Shown piece by piece: positions 12,912 to 21,668 of a DNA stretch of 64,000 bases. How positions within the stretch are numbered: the stretch's first letter is position 1; every line of letters begins with the position of its first letter. Under the pieces are notes generated by a model. The model ran no database searches and was not told the DNA's origin. It saw only the letters and a program-made list of their open reading frames with translations. A program made the translations under genes and the position numbers. This stretch comes from Bacillus velezensis (GTDB lineage: Bacteria; Bacillota; Bacilli; Bacillales; Bacillaceae). The stretch spans positions 62,001 through 126,000 of the forward strand of contig NZ_LLZC01000018.1 of NCBI RefSeq assembly GCF_001461825.1, given 5' to 3'.

Positions 12912-14339
12912 TCATCTTAACCAGTTTGCGAGCATCTGGTCTTTTTCCTGAAATTCGTCTGCTATTTTATGTAAGAATCCGCCGATCTCTTCAAGGTCTG
13001 TGATCGCTGCCTGCAAAGAATCAATAAACGCCTGCTCAGCCTGAGTGTCATAAAAAATCGGGCCTTTATCGTAAGATAGCGCAATATCTTCAATGGTATT
13101 GGTCACGTCCTGTGCTTGAAGCTGATCATACAAGCCGTGTCCGACTTGGCCGTAAAATTCCGTTTTCAGCTCGGCGATTTTTTCATCGTGTTCTTGATAG
13201 GCGTTTTGCGCTTCTTTTTTCATCGTCCGCAAATCCTCAGTCATAGCCTGCACCTTTTCAGCCAGCTTCTTTGCGTTTGTCGGCGTTACTTTTATTGTAT
13301 CTGCGCTTCCGATTGCACCGGCCGGCAGAAGAGCGCCGAGGTTTTTATCAAAGACTAATTCATCTCCGTTCGGATTTGCGATAGTTCCGTTTCTGTCGAA
13401 CACGAAATTTGCTTCGTTTAAGCCGTGTGTATCCGGATTTCTCAGAATGACGGTAGTGAAGAAATAAGCGAGATTTTTTCCGATCTGCTCGCTCAATTTC
13501 CCATCAAGCCGCTGCTTTCGGCTGAACTGTGAGAGAGAGGGGTTTTTCGTGTAAATCGTTGTCCCGTTGTGGCGGTCATATTCGTTCCAATAACCTGCCC
13601 CGACCATGTCGTCCGGATTGATAATTGACCGGATGTAAGGATCATATATGCCGCTGTTGATCTCTTTCTGTGTTTCTTCATCGTGCAGCTTCACGACGGA
13701 AGGACTGTTAAACGCGACGGCATACACATCATTATTCACCGCGCTGTATTCGGCCTCAGCGCCGCCGAGTGAATGGCCGGTTGTTGAAATAATCGTTGAC
13801 GTTCCGGCATACTTTTTCTTTACGCTCCGTACCAGCTGATCGGCTTGGTCGATTTGCGATGTTTTCGTCATCAGCTTATACTTTCCGGTTGTGAGCTTGG
13901 CGTCTTGAGAAGGTGTGCCGTTATATTTTCCGAGTGTTTTAGACGTATCCTTCGCGTCCTTTTCAACGATATAATGAGCTTCTTTTTTGGGGTCGCTTCC
14001 AAAAACAATGTTCCCGCCGTCCGCTTTTACGCCGTCATTGATCGGGTCTTTTGCGATATCGGTTCCCGCAAAGGCGACGACCACGTTTTCGGGGCTTTTT
14101 GATTTTATCCATTTACCGTTTTTGGACTTGATGCCTTTTGAGAATACAAAGGCATCAAGACCCGTATCAGAATCCTGCTTCACTTTCTCAACGTACCAAT
14201 ATGACGTCTTACTTATTTTATAAGGAGTTTTATATTTCATATGCAGGGCTAACATTTTATAATGGTAAGCTGCTTGACTCAAACGGTAATATTCTTTATC
14301 TGTGACATTAGAGACGGTTATTTCTTTTCCTTTTGGCAT
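12912..14339 (-). CDS. lipase-fold protein with C-terminal LXG-like helical domain (candidate type VII lipase toxin)
   Basis: 475 residues, no signal peptide or membrane segment. Residues about 1-340 form an alpha/beta-hydrolase: VVVAFAGTD near residue 90 is the oxyanion region, GHSLGG places the nucleophile at Ser190, NPDD offers Asp243/244 and DTHGLNE His305. Residues about 350-475 are a long charged helical domain (KKLAEKVQAMTEDLRTMKKE, then EEIGGFLHKIADEFQEKD). That order, enzyme first and helices last, is the reverse of LXG toxins and matches the type VII-secreted phospholipase TslA of S. aureus. A ribosome site AGAAAGGTGATG precedes the ATG. Divergent from, and only 51 bases away from, the first of four membrane-anchored paralogues that may neutralise it. 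I recall similar Bacillus proteins as DUF6792; lipid substrate unknown. Confidence 0.82.
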   Translation of the reverse strand: MPKGKEITVSNVTDKEYYRLSQAAYHYKMLALHMKYKTPYKISKTSYWYVEKVKQDSDTGLDAFVFSKGIKSKNGKWIKSKSPENVVVAFAGTDIAKDPINDGVKADGGNIVFGSDPKKEAHYIVEKDAKDTSKTLGKYNGTPSQDAKLTTGKYKLMTKTSQIDQADQLVRSVKKKYAGTSTIISTTGHSLGGAEAEYSAVNNDVYAVAFNSPSVVKLHDEETQKEINSGIYDPYIRSIINPDDMVGAGYWNEYDRHNGTTIYTKNPSLSQFSRKQRLDGKLSEQIGKNLAYFFTTVILRNPDTHGLNEANFVFDRNGTIANPNGDELVFDKNLGALLPAGAIGSADTIKVTPTNAKKLAEKVQAMTEDLRTMKKEAQNAYQEHDEKIAELKTEFYGQVGHGLYDQLQAQDVTNTIEDIALSYDKGPIFYDTQAEQAFIDSLQAAITDLEEIGGFLHKIADEFQEKDQMLANWLR

Positions 14340-14390
14340 ATATACATCACCTTTCTTATATTGTAAAATAGTTCCGAAAGGATGATACGC

Positions 14391-14705
14391 ATGAGAAAAT
14401 ACATTATTATCCTAATTGTTATAATTATAGCAGTGGGAGGGTTTTTCGTGAAGCGTCAATATGATAAACATAAAAACGAAGAAAAACTTGTGATTGAGGC
14501 GCAAGAGCACATGAAGAATTACTTAAAAAAAGACTATAAAAATGTAAAGGAAGTTCATTTTTCAAAAGACTACAATATCGATCCGACAGGCGGAGTTGAA
14601 GTTTCAGGCTACATAAATAATAATAAAGAAAAAGAATTTTCCGGTATATATGATCCAACGAACAAGGAGATAGGTATTTCAGTGGTCAATGCCGAAGAAA
14701 GGTAA
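14391..14705 (+). CDS. membrane-anchored DUF1433-like protein, copy 1 (candidate immunity)
   Basis: 104 residues: a short basic N-terminus, one membrane segment at residues about 4-20 (IIILIVIIIAVGGFF) and a small soluble domain expected outside the cell. No lipobox cysteine. The domain holds the motif shared by all four copies here: YKNV then IDPTGGVEVSGYINNN, EKEF and YDPTNKEI. The ATG at 14391 behind GAAAGGATGA is preferred over an ATG three codons earlier because the other copies have the same spacing. Divergent from the lipase gene. The family name DUF1433 is from memory; an anti-lipase immunity function is inference from the neighbourhood. Confidence 0.75.
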   Translation: MRKYIIILIVIIIAVGGFFVKRQYDKHKNEEKLVIEAQEHMKNYLKKDYKNVKEVHFSKDYNIDPTGGVEVSGYINNNKEKEFSGIYDPTNKEIGISVVNAEER

Positions 14706-14740
14706 AATACCCACATCAGGGATGAGTGGGTATTTATTTT
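14705..14740 (+). terminator. terminator after copy 1
   Basis: AAATACCCAC and GTGGGTATTT form a perfect 10-bp stem followed by a T-rich stretch. Confidence 0.8.
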
Positions 14741-14746
14741 GTTTAA

Positions 14747-14892
14747 TTATCTTACAAAATTCGTGATATGTTTCTCATACAGTTCAAACCTATTCCTGAG
14801 ACCAATCGCCTCTACCGTCTCATTTGTCGAGGTATCTCCGATATTAACGGTACAAATATCATGATAACTCAACGATAGGAAAAACGTCAGAT
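14747..14892 (-). pseudogene. unidentified 3' coding fragment
   Basis: The minus strand carries an open stretch of about 48 codons ending in TAA at 14747, encoding in part DICTVNIGDTSTNETVEAIG and ending in HITNFVR. It reads like real protein but has no start codon or ribosome site, so it is probably the tail of a lost gene. I do not recognise the family. Together with the spo0A relic just upstream on the same strand it fills most of the 358-base gap between copies 1 and 2. Confidence 0.35.
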
Positions 14893-14997
14893 CAGCATTT
14901 CACTCGCTTTAAGTTCCAATCTTAACTTGTCAGCAACAATCGCGATGAATTCTGAATTGGTTAGCTTTGCTTTTGACATGCTGAAAGTATATTCATA
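14887..14997 (-). pseudogene. C-terminal relic of a spo0A copy
   Basis: The minus strand encodes [20 protein letters not shown] and continues [12 protein letters not shown] before a few foreign codons and a TGA. From memory, Spo0A of B. subtilis ends GYTVSMTKAKPTNSEFIAMV followed by ADKLRLEHKAS, so about 31 residues align with few changes. A TGA six codons upstream of the Met and the absence of the receiver and helix-turn-helix parts show it is a fragment of the sporulation master regulator, not a working gene. Confidence 0.75.
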
Positions 14998-15063
14998 TCA
15001 AGTTTTCGCTCATTTCGTTTACTTAAGAACGACAGTTATTTATAGGAAAGGGTTGATTTCCAA

Positions 15064-15408
15064 ATGAAAAAGAAAAAGTACATAATTATCCTTATTTTAA
15101 TAATTATAGCAGTTGGGGGACTTTTTAAGAAGCATCAGTATGATCGAAAGGAAAAAGAGATTGCGTTATTCGAAGAAGCCCAGAATCATATGAAAAAGTT
15201 TTTAACAACGAACTATAAAAATGTGAAAGATATCCATTTTTCTGAGGATTACTATATTAACCCAATGGGCGGTATTAGTGTTAAGGGTTATACTAATGGA
15301 AAAAAAGAGTTTGAAGGTCTATATGACCCAGGCAATAAAGAAATATTGTCATATACGGTTGATGCCGAACCAAAAGAAGAATGTAAAGATAAGCTTTGTA
15401 CAAGATAA
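15064..15408 (+). CDS. membrane-anchored DUF1433-like protein, copy 2 (candidate immunity)
   Basis: 114 residues with N-terminal anchor at residues about 5-21 (YIIILILIIIAVGGLF) and the family core YKNV, INPMGGISVKGYTNG, KEFEGLYDPGNKEI and VDAE. It differs from copy 1 by a longer C-terminal tail with two cysteines (ECKDKLC), shared with copies 3 and 4 and possibly a disulfide outside the cell. Ribosome site GGAAAGGG. It has its own terminator immediately downstream and about 350 bases of relic-bearing DNA upstream. Function inferred as for copy 1. Confidence 0.75.
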   Translation: MKKKKYIIILILIIIAVGGLFKKHQYDRKEKEIALFEEAQNHMKKFLTTNYKNVKDIHFSEDYYINPMGGISVKGYTNGKKEFEGLYDPGNKEILSYTVDAEPKEECKDKLCTR

Positions 15409-15440
15409 ATTAGCCCGCTCAATCGAGCTGGGCTAATTTT
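15407..15440. terminator. terminator after copy 2
   Basis: AAATTAGCCC and GGGCTAATTT form a perfect 10-bp stem with an inner CTC/GAG extension, followed by TT-rich sequence. Confidence 0.82.
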
Positions 15441-15633
15441 GTTGTATTGCTCTTCCTCTAATCTCCTGGACATAAAACAAATTTTTCATAGGTACATTTT
15501 TTAATCCTCTGTTAATAATGAATAGTGTTGTGATATCATATCTTGTATTTGTTTTAAATCTGCTTATCATAACCTCAGTTGAACCAACTAAATCAGCCAA
15601 TTCCTTCTGGCTTTGAATTCTCTTCTCCTTCAT
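15433..15633 (-). pseudogene. degenerate XRE-type regulator
   Basis: 66 codons from an internal ATG encode QKELADLVGSTEVMISRF, a Cro/C1 helix-turn-helix, then TRYDITTLFIINRGLKNVPM. The homologous reading frame extends further upstream (IVRSRFNEVMKEKRI) but without a start codon or ribosome site before a TGA, so the gene has probably lost its 5' end. Its 3' end runs into the copy 2 terminator. It occupies half of the 405-base stretch between copies 2 and 3; the rest, about 15660-15800, shows only AT-rich sequence. Confidence 0.5.
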
Positions 15634-15813
15634 AACTTCATTAAATCTAGATCTGACTATAAACTTTTTAGAAATTCACACACCCTTTAGGCTAGTCTAA
15701 CTAATGCTTATATAAAAGTATTCTCGATCACTGATATTTGATACATTGATGTTTTTTAGACATGTACAACACTCTGAGGTTGATGTAAATTTAATCTAAG
15801 AAAGGATGAGTCT

Positions 15814-16161
15814 GTGAAGAAATACATGGTTGTCCTGATATTTGTAATAACTATAGCGTCAGGAAGTATCTACATGAAGTACCAACATGATAAAAAAGAA
15901 GCAGAACAAGAACTTTTTATCCAAGCGAAAGATAAAATGGAAAGCTATATAAAAGCTAATTACAAAAATATAAAGCACATTACATACGATAACGATTACA
16001 AAATAGACCCTATGGGAGGAATTTCCATTGGAGGGTACTTGAATGGTAATAAGGAAAAAGAATTTTTGGGACTTTATGACAAAACGAATGATGAAATAGG
16101 AGTTTCGTCAGTCGATGCGGAAGAGAAACCCGAATGTCAGGAAAAAGAATGTGAATACTAA
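15814..16161 (+). CDS. membrane-anchored DUF1433-like protein, copy 3 (candidate immunity)
   Basis: 115 residues from a GTG start behind GAAAGGATGAG. Anchor at residues about 4-20 (YMVVLIFVITIASGS), then the family core YKNIKHITYD, IDPMGGISIGGYLNGN, KEKEFLGLYDKTNDEI, VDAE and the tail PECQEKECEY with two cysteines. No lipobox. Its leader sequence resembles those of copies 1 and 4, which suggests duplication of gene plus ribosome site. Function inferred only from the array next to the lipase gene. Confidence 0.75.
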   Translation: MKKYMVVLIFVITIASGSIYMKYQHDKKEAEQELFIQAKDKMESYIKANYKNIKHITYDNDYKIDPMGGISIGGYLNGNKEKEFLGLYDKTNDEIGVSSVDAEEKPECQEKECEY

Positions 16162-16318
16162 AAAAGACGCTGGAATAAAGAAGTACTCTGGAATGCCGCT
16201 TATATGATCCTCTGTGGACACTGAAGAAAAATCTTAAGACGCCTAAATGCACCGGATGTCACCGGTCATTTTTTTCCAGTCCGCGAGCTTCATCATAACT
16301 CATGGAAAGGATGATTCT

Positions 16319-16660
16319 GTGAAAAAAAACATTATTATCTTCATGGTTATTTTTATAGCAGCCGGAGGCTTTATAATGAAGAGTATGAATGATAAAAATG
16401 TTCAGGCTGAAGAGATAAAGATTGTGCAAGAACGAATGGAGAAATTTATCAAAGCGAATTATGAAGGCATACATAACGTTACATTTAAAGATAAATACGA
16501 GATAGATCCAATGGGCGGGATAGAGGTATTTGGCTATTACAACGGTGATACATCGAATAAATTCGATGGTATTTACGATAAGGCAAATGACAAGATCATG
16601 GGGCACTCAATAGACGCTGTAAGAAAGAAAGAATGCAGAGATAAAGATTGCGATTATTAA
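16319..16660 (+). CDS. membrane-anchored DUF1433-like protein, copy 4 (candidate immunity)
   Basis: 113 residues from the GTG behind GGAAAGGATGATTCT; the open frame reaches 24 codons further upstream but copies 1 and 3 fix this start. Anchor at residues about 3-19 (NIIIFMVIFIAAGGF), core YEGIHNVTF, IDPMGGIEVFGYYNGD, FDGIYDKANDKI, IDAV and tail ECRDKDCDY. The divergence among the four copies is large while the core is kept, as expected for immunity proteins matched to different toxins; this is inference. Followed by a strong terminator. Confidence 0.75.
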   Translation: MKKNIIIFMVIFIAAGGFIMKSMNDKNVQAEEIKIVQERMEKFIKANYEGIHNVTFKDKYEIDPMGGIEVFGYYNGDTSNKFDGIYDKANDKIMGHSIDAVRKKECRDKDCDY

Positions 16661-16701
16661 TAAAGACGCTCGTCTGGCATTTTTTATATATGAGCATAAT
16701 G

Positions 16702-16744
16702 AAAAAGACAAGGGTTTCGGCATGTGCCGCCCTTGTCTTTTTTT
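16702..16744 (+). terminator. terminator after copy 4
   Basis: AAAGACAAGGG and CCCTTGTCTTT pair; an inner CGGC/GCCG pair extends the hairpin, and a T run follows. This closes the islet. Confidence 0.9.
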
Positions 16745-16813
16745 ATTGAACACTGTAAAACATAACCGGAAACAGCTCATTATTTGACAGTCCGTTTTAA
16801 CAGCGTTACAATT

Positions 16814-16837
16814 AAACATGTAAATAGTTACATGTTT
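16814..16837. promoter_or_regulatory. PadR operator upstream of the padC operon
   Basis: Arms AAACATGTAA and TTACATGTTT are perfectly inverted around ATAG and contain ATGT-N8-ACAT, the PadR box known from phenolic-acid decarboxylase promoters. It lies about 35 bases before the first gene; padR itself is not in the window. Confidence 0.85.
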
Positions 16838-16870
16838 AAGTAAACATAATAACTCGGGAGGTGATACGTC

Positions 16871-17326
16871 TTGAAGGAACCTTCTTTAAAAAAAGTGATG
16901 TCTCTGCAGATTGAAGTGGATGAACCGATCGTTGCGGGGCAGACTGGATTAGGGAAAAGGCAGTTGATTCCGATACGGGGCGGAACGGTCAGCGGCGCCG
17001 TAAAGGGACGTGTTCTTCCGGGCGGAGCAGATGCCCAGATCATCCGTCCGAACGGCCGGGTTGATCTTTCTGCCAGATATGCGCTGGAGACGGAGGAGCA
17101 TGAAGTCATCTATGTAGAGAACAACGGCATCCGCCAAGTCAGTGAACCGTTCCGCCAACAGGCTGCAGAGGGGCGCATCATTGATCCCGAGCACGTGTAT
17201 TTCCGCACTGTGCCTGTGTTTGAAACAAGCAGTGAGGCATATCAGCATCTGCAGGACCGGCTGTTTATCGGGGCTGCGGTCAGATTGCCGGATGACATTC
17301 GGTTAGATATTTATGAAGTTCAATAA
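16871..17326 (+). CDS. DUF3237-family protein cotranscribed with padC
   Basis: 151-residue soluble protein from a TTG start with an excellent ribosome site (GGGAGGTGAT). The pattern [19 protein letters not shown] followed by LSARYALET and IYVENNGIR is that of DUF3237, a small beta-barrel family with no settled activity. It stands first behind the PadR operator and 21 bases before padC, the place taken by yveF/yveG in the B. subtilis yveFG-padC operon. A role in phenolic-acid metabolism or stress is inferred from that. Confidence 0.8.
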   Translation: MKEPSLKKVMSLQIEVDEPIVAGQTGLGKRQLIPIRGGTVSGAVKGRVLPGGADAQIIRPNGRVDLSARYALETEEHEVIYVENNGIRQVSEPFRQQAAEGRIIDPEHVYFRTVPVFETSSEAYQHLQDRLFIGAAVRLPDDIRLDIYEVQ

Positions 17327-17347
17327 TAATATGGAGAGTGAGTCAAC

Positions 17348-17836
17348 ATGGAAAACTTTATCGGAAGCCATATGATTTACACGTATGAAAACGGCTGGGA
17401 GTATGAAATCTATATTAAAAATGATCATACGATCGACTATCGGATTCATAGCGGAATGGTAGGCGGCCGCTGGGTGCGCGACCAGGAAGTGAATATCGTC
17501 AAGCTGACAGAAGGCGTATACAAAGTGTCATGGACTGAACCGACAGGCACAGACGTTTCCTTAAACTTTATGCCGAATGAAAAACGGATGCACGGGATTA
17601 TTTTCTTCCCGAAATGGGTGCATGAACATCCGGAAATCACGGTGTGCTACCAAAATGATTACATTGACGTGATGAAAGAGTCACGTGAGAAATATGAAAC
17701 GTACCCGAAATATGTCGTTCCCGAGTTTGCGGATATTACGTATCTCAACAATGCGGGAATCAATAACGAAGCACTGATTTCAGAAGCGCCGTACGAAGGA
17801 ATGACCGATGATATCCGCGCGGGAAAATTAAAATAA
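17348..17836 (+). CDS. padC: phenolic acid decarboxylase PadC
   Basis: Cofactor-free cytoplasmic decarboxylase turning ferulic, p-coumaric and caffeic acids into vinyl phenols, a detoxification step for plant-associated bacteria. 162 residues, family length. Characteristic stretches are [18 protein letters not shown] near the N-terminus, [16 protein letters not shown] (residues about 37-52, with catalytic Tyr/Arg region) and [18 protein letters not shown]. Start behind GGAGAGTGAG. Second gene of the PadR-box operon and followed by an intrinsic terminator. Confidence 0.97.
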   Translation: MENFIGSHMIYTYENGWEYEIYIKNDHTIDYRIHSGMVGGRWVRDQEVNIVKLTEGVYKVSWTEPTGTDVSLNFMPNEKRMHGIIFFPKWVHEHPEITVCYQNDYIDVMKESREKYETYPKYVVPEFADITYLNNAGINNEALISEAPYEGMTDDIRAGKLK

Positions 17837-17838
17837 GA

Positions 17839-17868
17839 GAAAAAACCCGGCCTTGTCCGGGTTTTTTT
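17839..17868. terminator. terminator between padC and the acetyltransferase
   Basis: AAAAACCCGG and CCGGGTTTTT form a perfect stem around a short loop with T run; usable in both directions. Confidence 0.92.
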
Positions 17869-17876
17869 GTATCCTT

Positions 17877-19158
<1,282 letters not shown>

Positions 19159-19237
19159 CAGGGGTTTTTATCCGGTTCTATCATTTTTCATTTCATCCGC
19201 ATGTTCAAGGTATAATAAAAAAGGGGGAGGGATTTTT

Positions 19238-19768
19238 ATGAGCGGTCAAAGAAAGCTCGTTTTTTACGGAGCTGTCAGCGCAGATGGCTATCTTGCGCGG
19301 GAAAATCACTCTTTAGATTGGTTAATCGGAACTGAAGGTGAAGACGGCACCGATTATGAAGCTTTCTATGAATCTGTCGATACGATTATCATGGGCAGAA
19401 AAACATACGAGGACATATTGGTTTTATTGCCTGAGGAATTTCCGTACAAAGGTAAAGAATGCTATGTGTTTTCGCGGACATTGACCGGGTGCACTGAACA
19501 TGTGCGGTTTATTCATGAAGAGCCTGCCGATTTTATAAAAGCATTGAAACGCCAAGAAGGCAAGCGGATTTGGATTGTCGGCGGGAGTGATCTGCTGCAC
19601 CCGGTTTTGGAGGAAAAACTTGTCGATGAGTTTATCATTCAGATCGCCCCCGTTCTGCTCGGCCGCGGAATTTCTTTGTTCAAACCCGGAGACCGGGAGA
19701 CAGGGCTGAAGCTGACTGATGTCAGGCGCTATAAGCAATTTGCGGAGTTGCATTATGAAGTGAGATAA
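19238..19768 (+). CDS. RibD_C / dihydrofolate-reductase-fold protein
   Basis: 176-residue soluble protein of the RibD C-terminal domain family (like B. subtilis YwjB and YyaP). Marks are GAVSADGYLA near residue 11, the nucleotide-binding IIMGRKTYEDI near residue 50, VFSRTL, and IWIVGGSDL near residue 111, with QIAPVLLGRG toward the end. Probably an NADPH-dependent reductase; substrate unknown. Start behind AAAAGGGGGAGG, an unusually strong ribosome site. Monocistronic, closed by a hairpin. Confidence 0.8.
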   Translation: MSGQRKLVFYGAVSADGYLARENHSLDWLIGTEGEDGTDYEAFYESVDTIIMGRKTYEDILVLLPEEFPYKGKECYVFSRTLTGCTEHVRFIHEEPADFIKALKRQEGKRIWIVGGSDLLHPVLEEKLVDEFIIQIAPVLLGRGISLFKPGDRETGLKLTDVRRYKQFAELHYEVR

Positions 19769-19780
19769 AATGAAGTGTAT

Positions 19781-19815
19781 GAAAGAAACCCAAGAAGGTT
19801 ACCGGGTTTCTTTTT
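19781..19815. terminator. bidirectional terminator after the RibD_C gene
   Basis: AAAGAAACCC and GGGTTTCTTT form a 10-bp stem with A run before and T run after. The distal arm overlaps the last codons of the opposing small membrane protein gene. Confidence 0.82.
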
Positions 19816-19999
19816 CATGTTTGTTTTTATGTTTTGAAATGGTGTGGGCCGGCCCGCATGAAAACCCTGCAACCATGATAACAACCCCTATCCACCTCAC
19901 GGCATAGAAATCAGTGTCGCGCAGGAAGATAAATGAAACTAAGGTCATAAGCGCCCCGATTATAACGGCAGCTGTGCCGATAATACTTGATTTCTCCAT
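19799..19999 (-). CDS. small two-helix membrane protein
   Basis: 66 residues with two membrane segments (about residues 7-27 and 35-54) and a basic, lysine/histidine-rich tail (SKHKNKHEKETR), so probably both ends are cytoplasmic. Ribosome site AAAGGAG before the ATG. No family recognised. It stands alone between the RibD_C gene and pnbA, with its own terminator shared with its neighbour. Confidence 0.65.
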   Translation of the reverse strand: MEKSSIIGTAAVIIGALMTLVSFIFLRDTDFYAVRWIGVVIMVAGFSCGPAHTISKHKNKHEKETR

Positions 20000-20108
20000 A
20001 TAAAACTCCTTTATGAATGTTTGTTTAACTTATTGGGTTAGAATATAACATATCAGGGGTAATATGGAAATGGATATTCTGCGATGTCTGAAGTAAGATG
20101 AAAACGAA

Positions 20109-20141
20109 ACGCCAAGGGAGCCGGCTCCCTTGGCGTTTTTT
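20109..20141. terminator. terminator of pnbA
   Basis: A perfect 26-base palindrome (arms CGCCAAGGGAGCC and GGCTCCCTTGGCG) flanked by A and T runs; the distal T run overlaps the pnbA stop. Confidence 0.9.
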
Positions 20142-21588
20142 ATGCTTGAAACAGGATGCGGCGTTTTGCTGCATCGGGATCACTTTCGACAGCGGTATCC
20201 GTGTTGAGAAGCAAAGTATCGCGTGAATCGGTTTCATATTCAGGCCAATTGAAGTGAGAGGTGTTCGGGTTTCCGGTTTTTGCAAAAGCGAGCCATGCGG
20301 ATTGGATTTGTTTGGAAAGCTGTTCTGCGTCGTCACCGAGCGGTTCTTGCAGCGTCTTTCTCAAAGAATCAAAGTTTCCGAACACAAACGGCAATTCCAG
20401 AGCGTGAACGGCTTTATGAAACGGCGGTGTTTCGCCATGCCAATCAAAGCGGTACATCCAGACCGGTGCGTGCTGCGACTGTCCTTGTGCGAAAGCGACA
20501 GCCGGCCGCCAGAAAATCAGATCCGTCATCATATCGATTTGTCCCTTTAATGAATGCGGATATAAATCTGCCGCTTGCTCGGTGCAGTTTTCTCCGAGGT
20601 GATAATGCAAATAATCTTGCTGCTTTTTCTCGGAATGAATATCTGTATCAGGGGTGAAAAACAAATATGCTTCATCACGATTGGTTCCGATGATCATAGG
20701 TATGCCTTCTGCGGCCCCGTCTGCTATGGCTTTCACCGGTTCCGCAGGCAATGTGGCCGGATCGATGGCGGGCTGAAACAAAAGCTGGAAAATGTTTTGA
20801 TCTAGTGAGCGCCGCACTTTATCCGCAGTCTTAAGCAGGTCATTAACGGAAAGCTCCTGCAATTGATCAGTGCCGGCTTCATGAATAAATGCCGCCGCGA
20901 TGTCTTTTGCCATGTCCGCCGGGATCGTATGAGAGGCGCCGCTTTCTAAAATGGCTTTATGAAACAGGCCTTTTGCGTCAGGCATTGCCATAAGGGAGGC
21001 GATACTCATGCCGCCTGCCGATTCACCAAATATCGTGACGTTATCCGGGTCTCCTCCGAATTCGGAGATATTGTCCTTCACCCAGCGCAGGGCGGCGATC
21101 TGATCGAGCAGCCCGATATTGGAGGAATACGCGTCATGAATAGAAGACAAATGTAAAAAGCCTAACGGTCCGAGCCTGTAATTGAGTGTCACTACAATGA
21201 CATCTCCGTCAGCGGCAAGGGCAGATCCGTCGTAAAGCGGTTCGCTTCCGGCACCTAAATAAAATGCCCCGCCGTGTATCCATACCATGACAGGCTTTTT
21301 TTCGCCCTCTGAATCGGGGGCGAAAACATTGAGGTAAAGGCAATCTTCAGATTGAGCCGGTATATCTCCGGAAAACGATATAGACAGCATATCATCCGGC
21401 TGCGGACAAATCGGCCCGAACGAGTCGGCATGTTTTACGCCGTCCCAAGGTGCGGGCGGCTCCGGCGCTTTAAATCTGAGCTCTCCGACGGGCGGCTTCG
21501 CGTACGGTATGCCCTTCCATGTGCGGACGCCGCGGCCGGCAGTTCCTTTCAGTGCGCCGCAGCGGGTTTGAACGGTAAGTTTTGTCAT
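20140..21588 (-). CDS. pnbA: para-nitrobenzyl esterase / carboxylesterase PnbA
   Basis: Type-B carboxylesterase of 482 residues, cytoplasmic, close to the 489 residues of B. subtilis PnbA. Visible are GIPYAKPPVGELRF, SEDCLYLNVF, the oxyanion motif WIHGGAFYLG near residue 105, the nucleophile elbow FGESAGGMS near residue 187, the acid in NRDEAYLF near residue 308 and the histidine region KAVHALELPF near residue 395. Start at the second of two adjacent ATGs, best spaced from AAAGGGGA. It hydrolyses small esters in vitro; the natural substrate is not known. Located beside slrR as in B. subtilis. Confidence 0.95.
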   Translation of the reverse strand: MTKLTVQTRCGALKGTAGRGVRTWKGIPYAKPPVGELRFKAPEPPAPWDGVKHADSFGPICPQPDDMLSISFSGDIPAQSEDCLYLNVFAPDSEGEKKPVMVWIHGGAFYLGAGSEPLYDGSALAADGDVIVVTLNYRLGPLGFLHLSSIHDAYSSNIGLLDQIAALRWVKDNISEFGGDPDNVTIFGESAGGMSIASLMAMPDAKGLFHKAILESGASHTIPADMAKDIAAAFIHEAGTDQLQELSVNDLLKTADKVRRSLDQNIFQLLFQPAIDPATLPAEPVKAIADGAAEGIPMIIGTNRDEAYLFFTPDTDIHSEKKQQDYLHYHLGENCTEQAADLYPHSLKGQIDMMTDLIFWRPAVAFAQGQSQHAPVWMYRFDWHGETPPFHKAVHALELPFVFGNFDSLRKTLQEPLGDDAEQLSKQIQSAWLAFAKTGNPNTSHFNWPEYETDSRDTLLLNTDTAVESDPDAAKRRILFQA

Positions 21589-21668
21589 CATTTCATCCCC
21601 TTTTTTCTTTTCATTATAAACAGAGATGAAGACATGAAGCGAATAAAAGCCTTTTCATCAGCATATCA

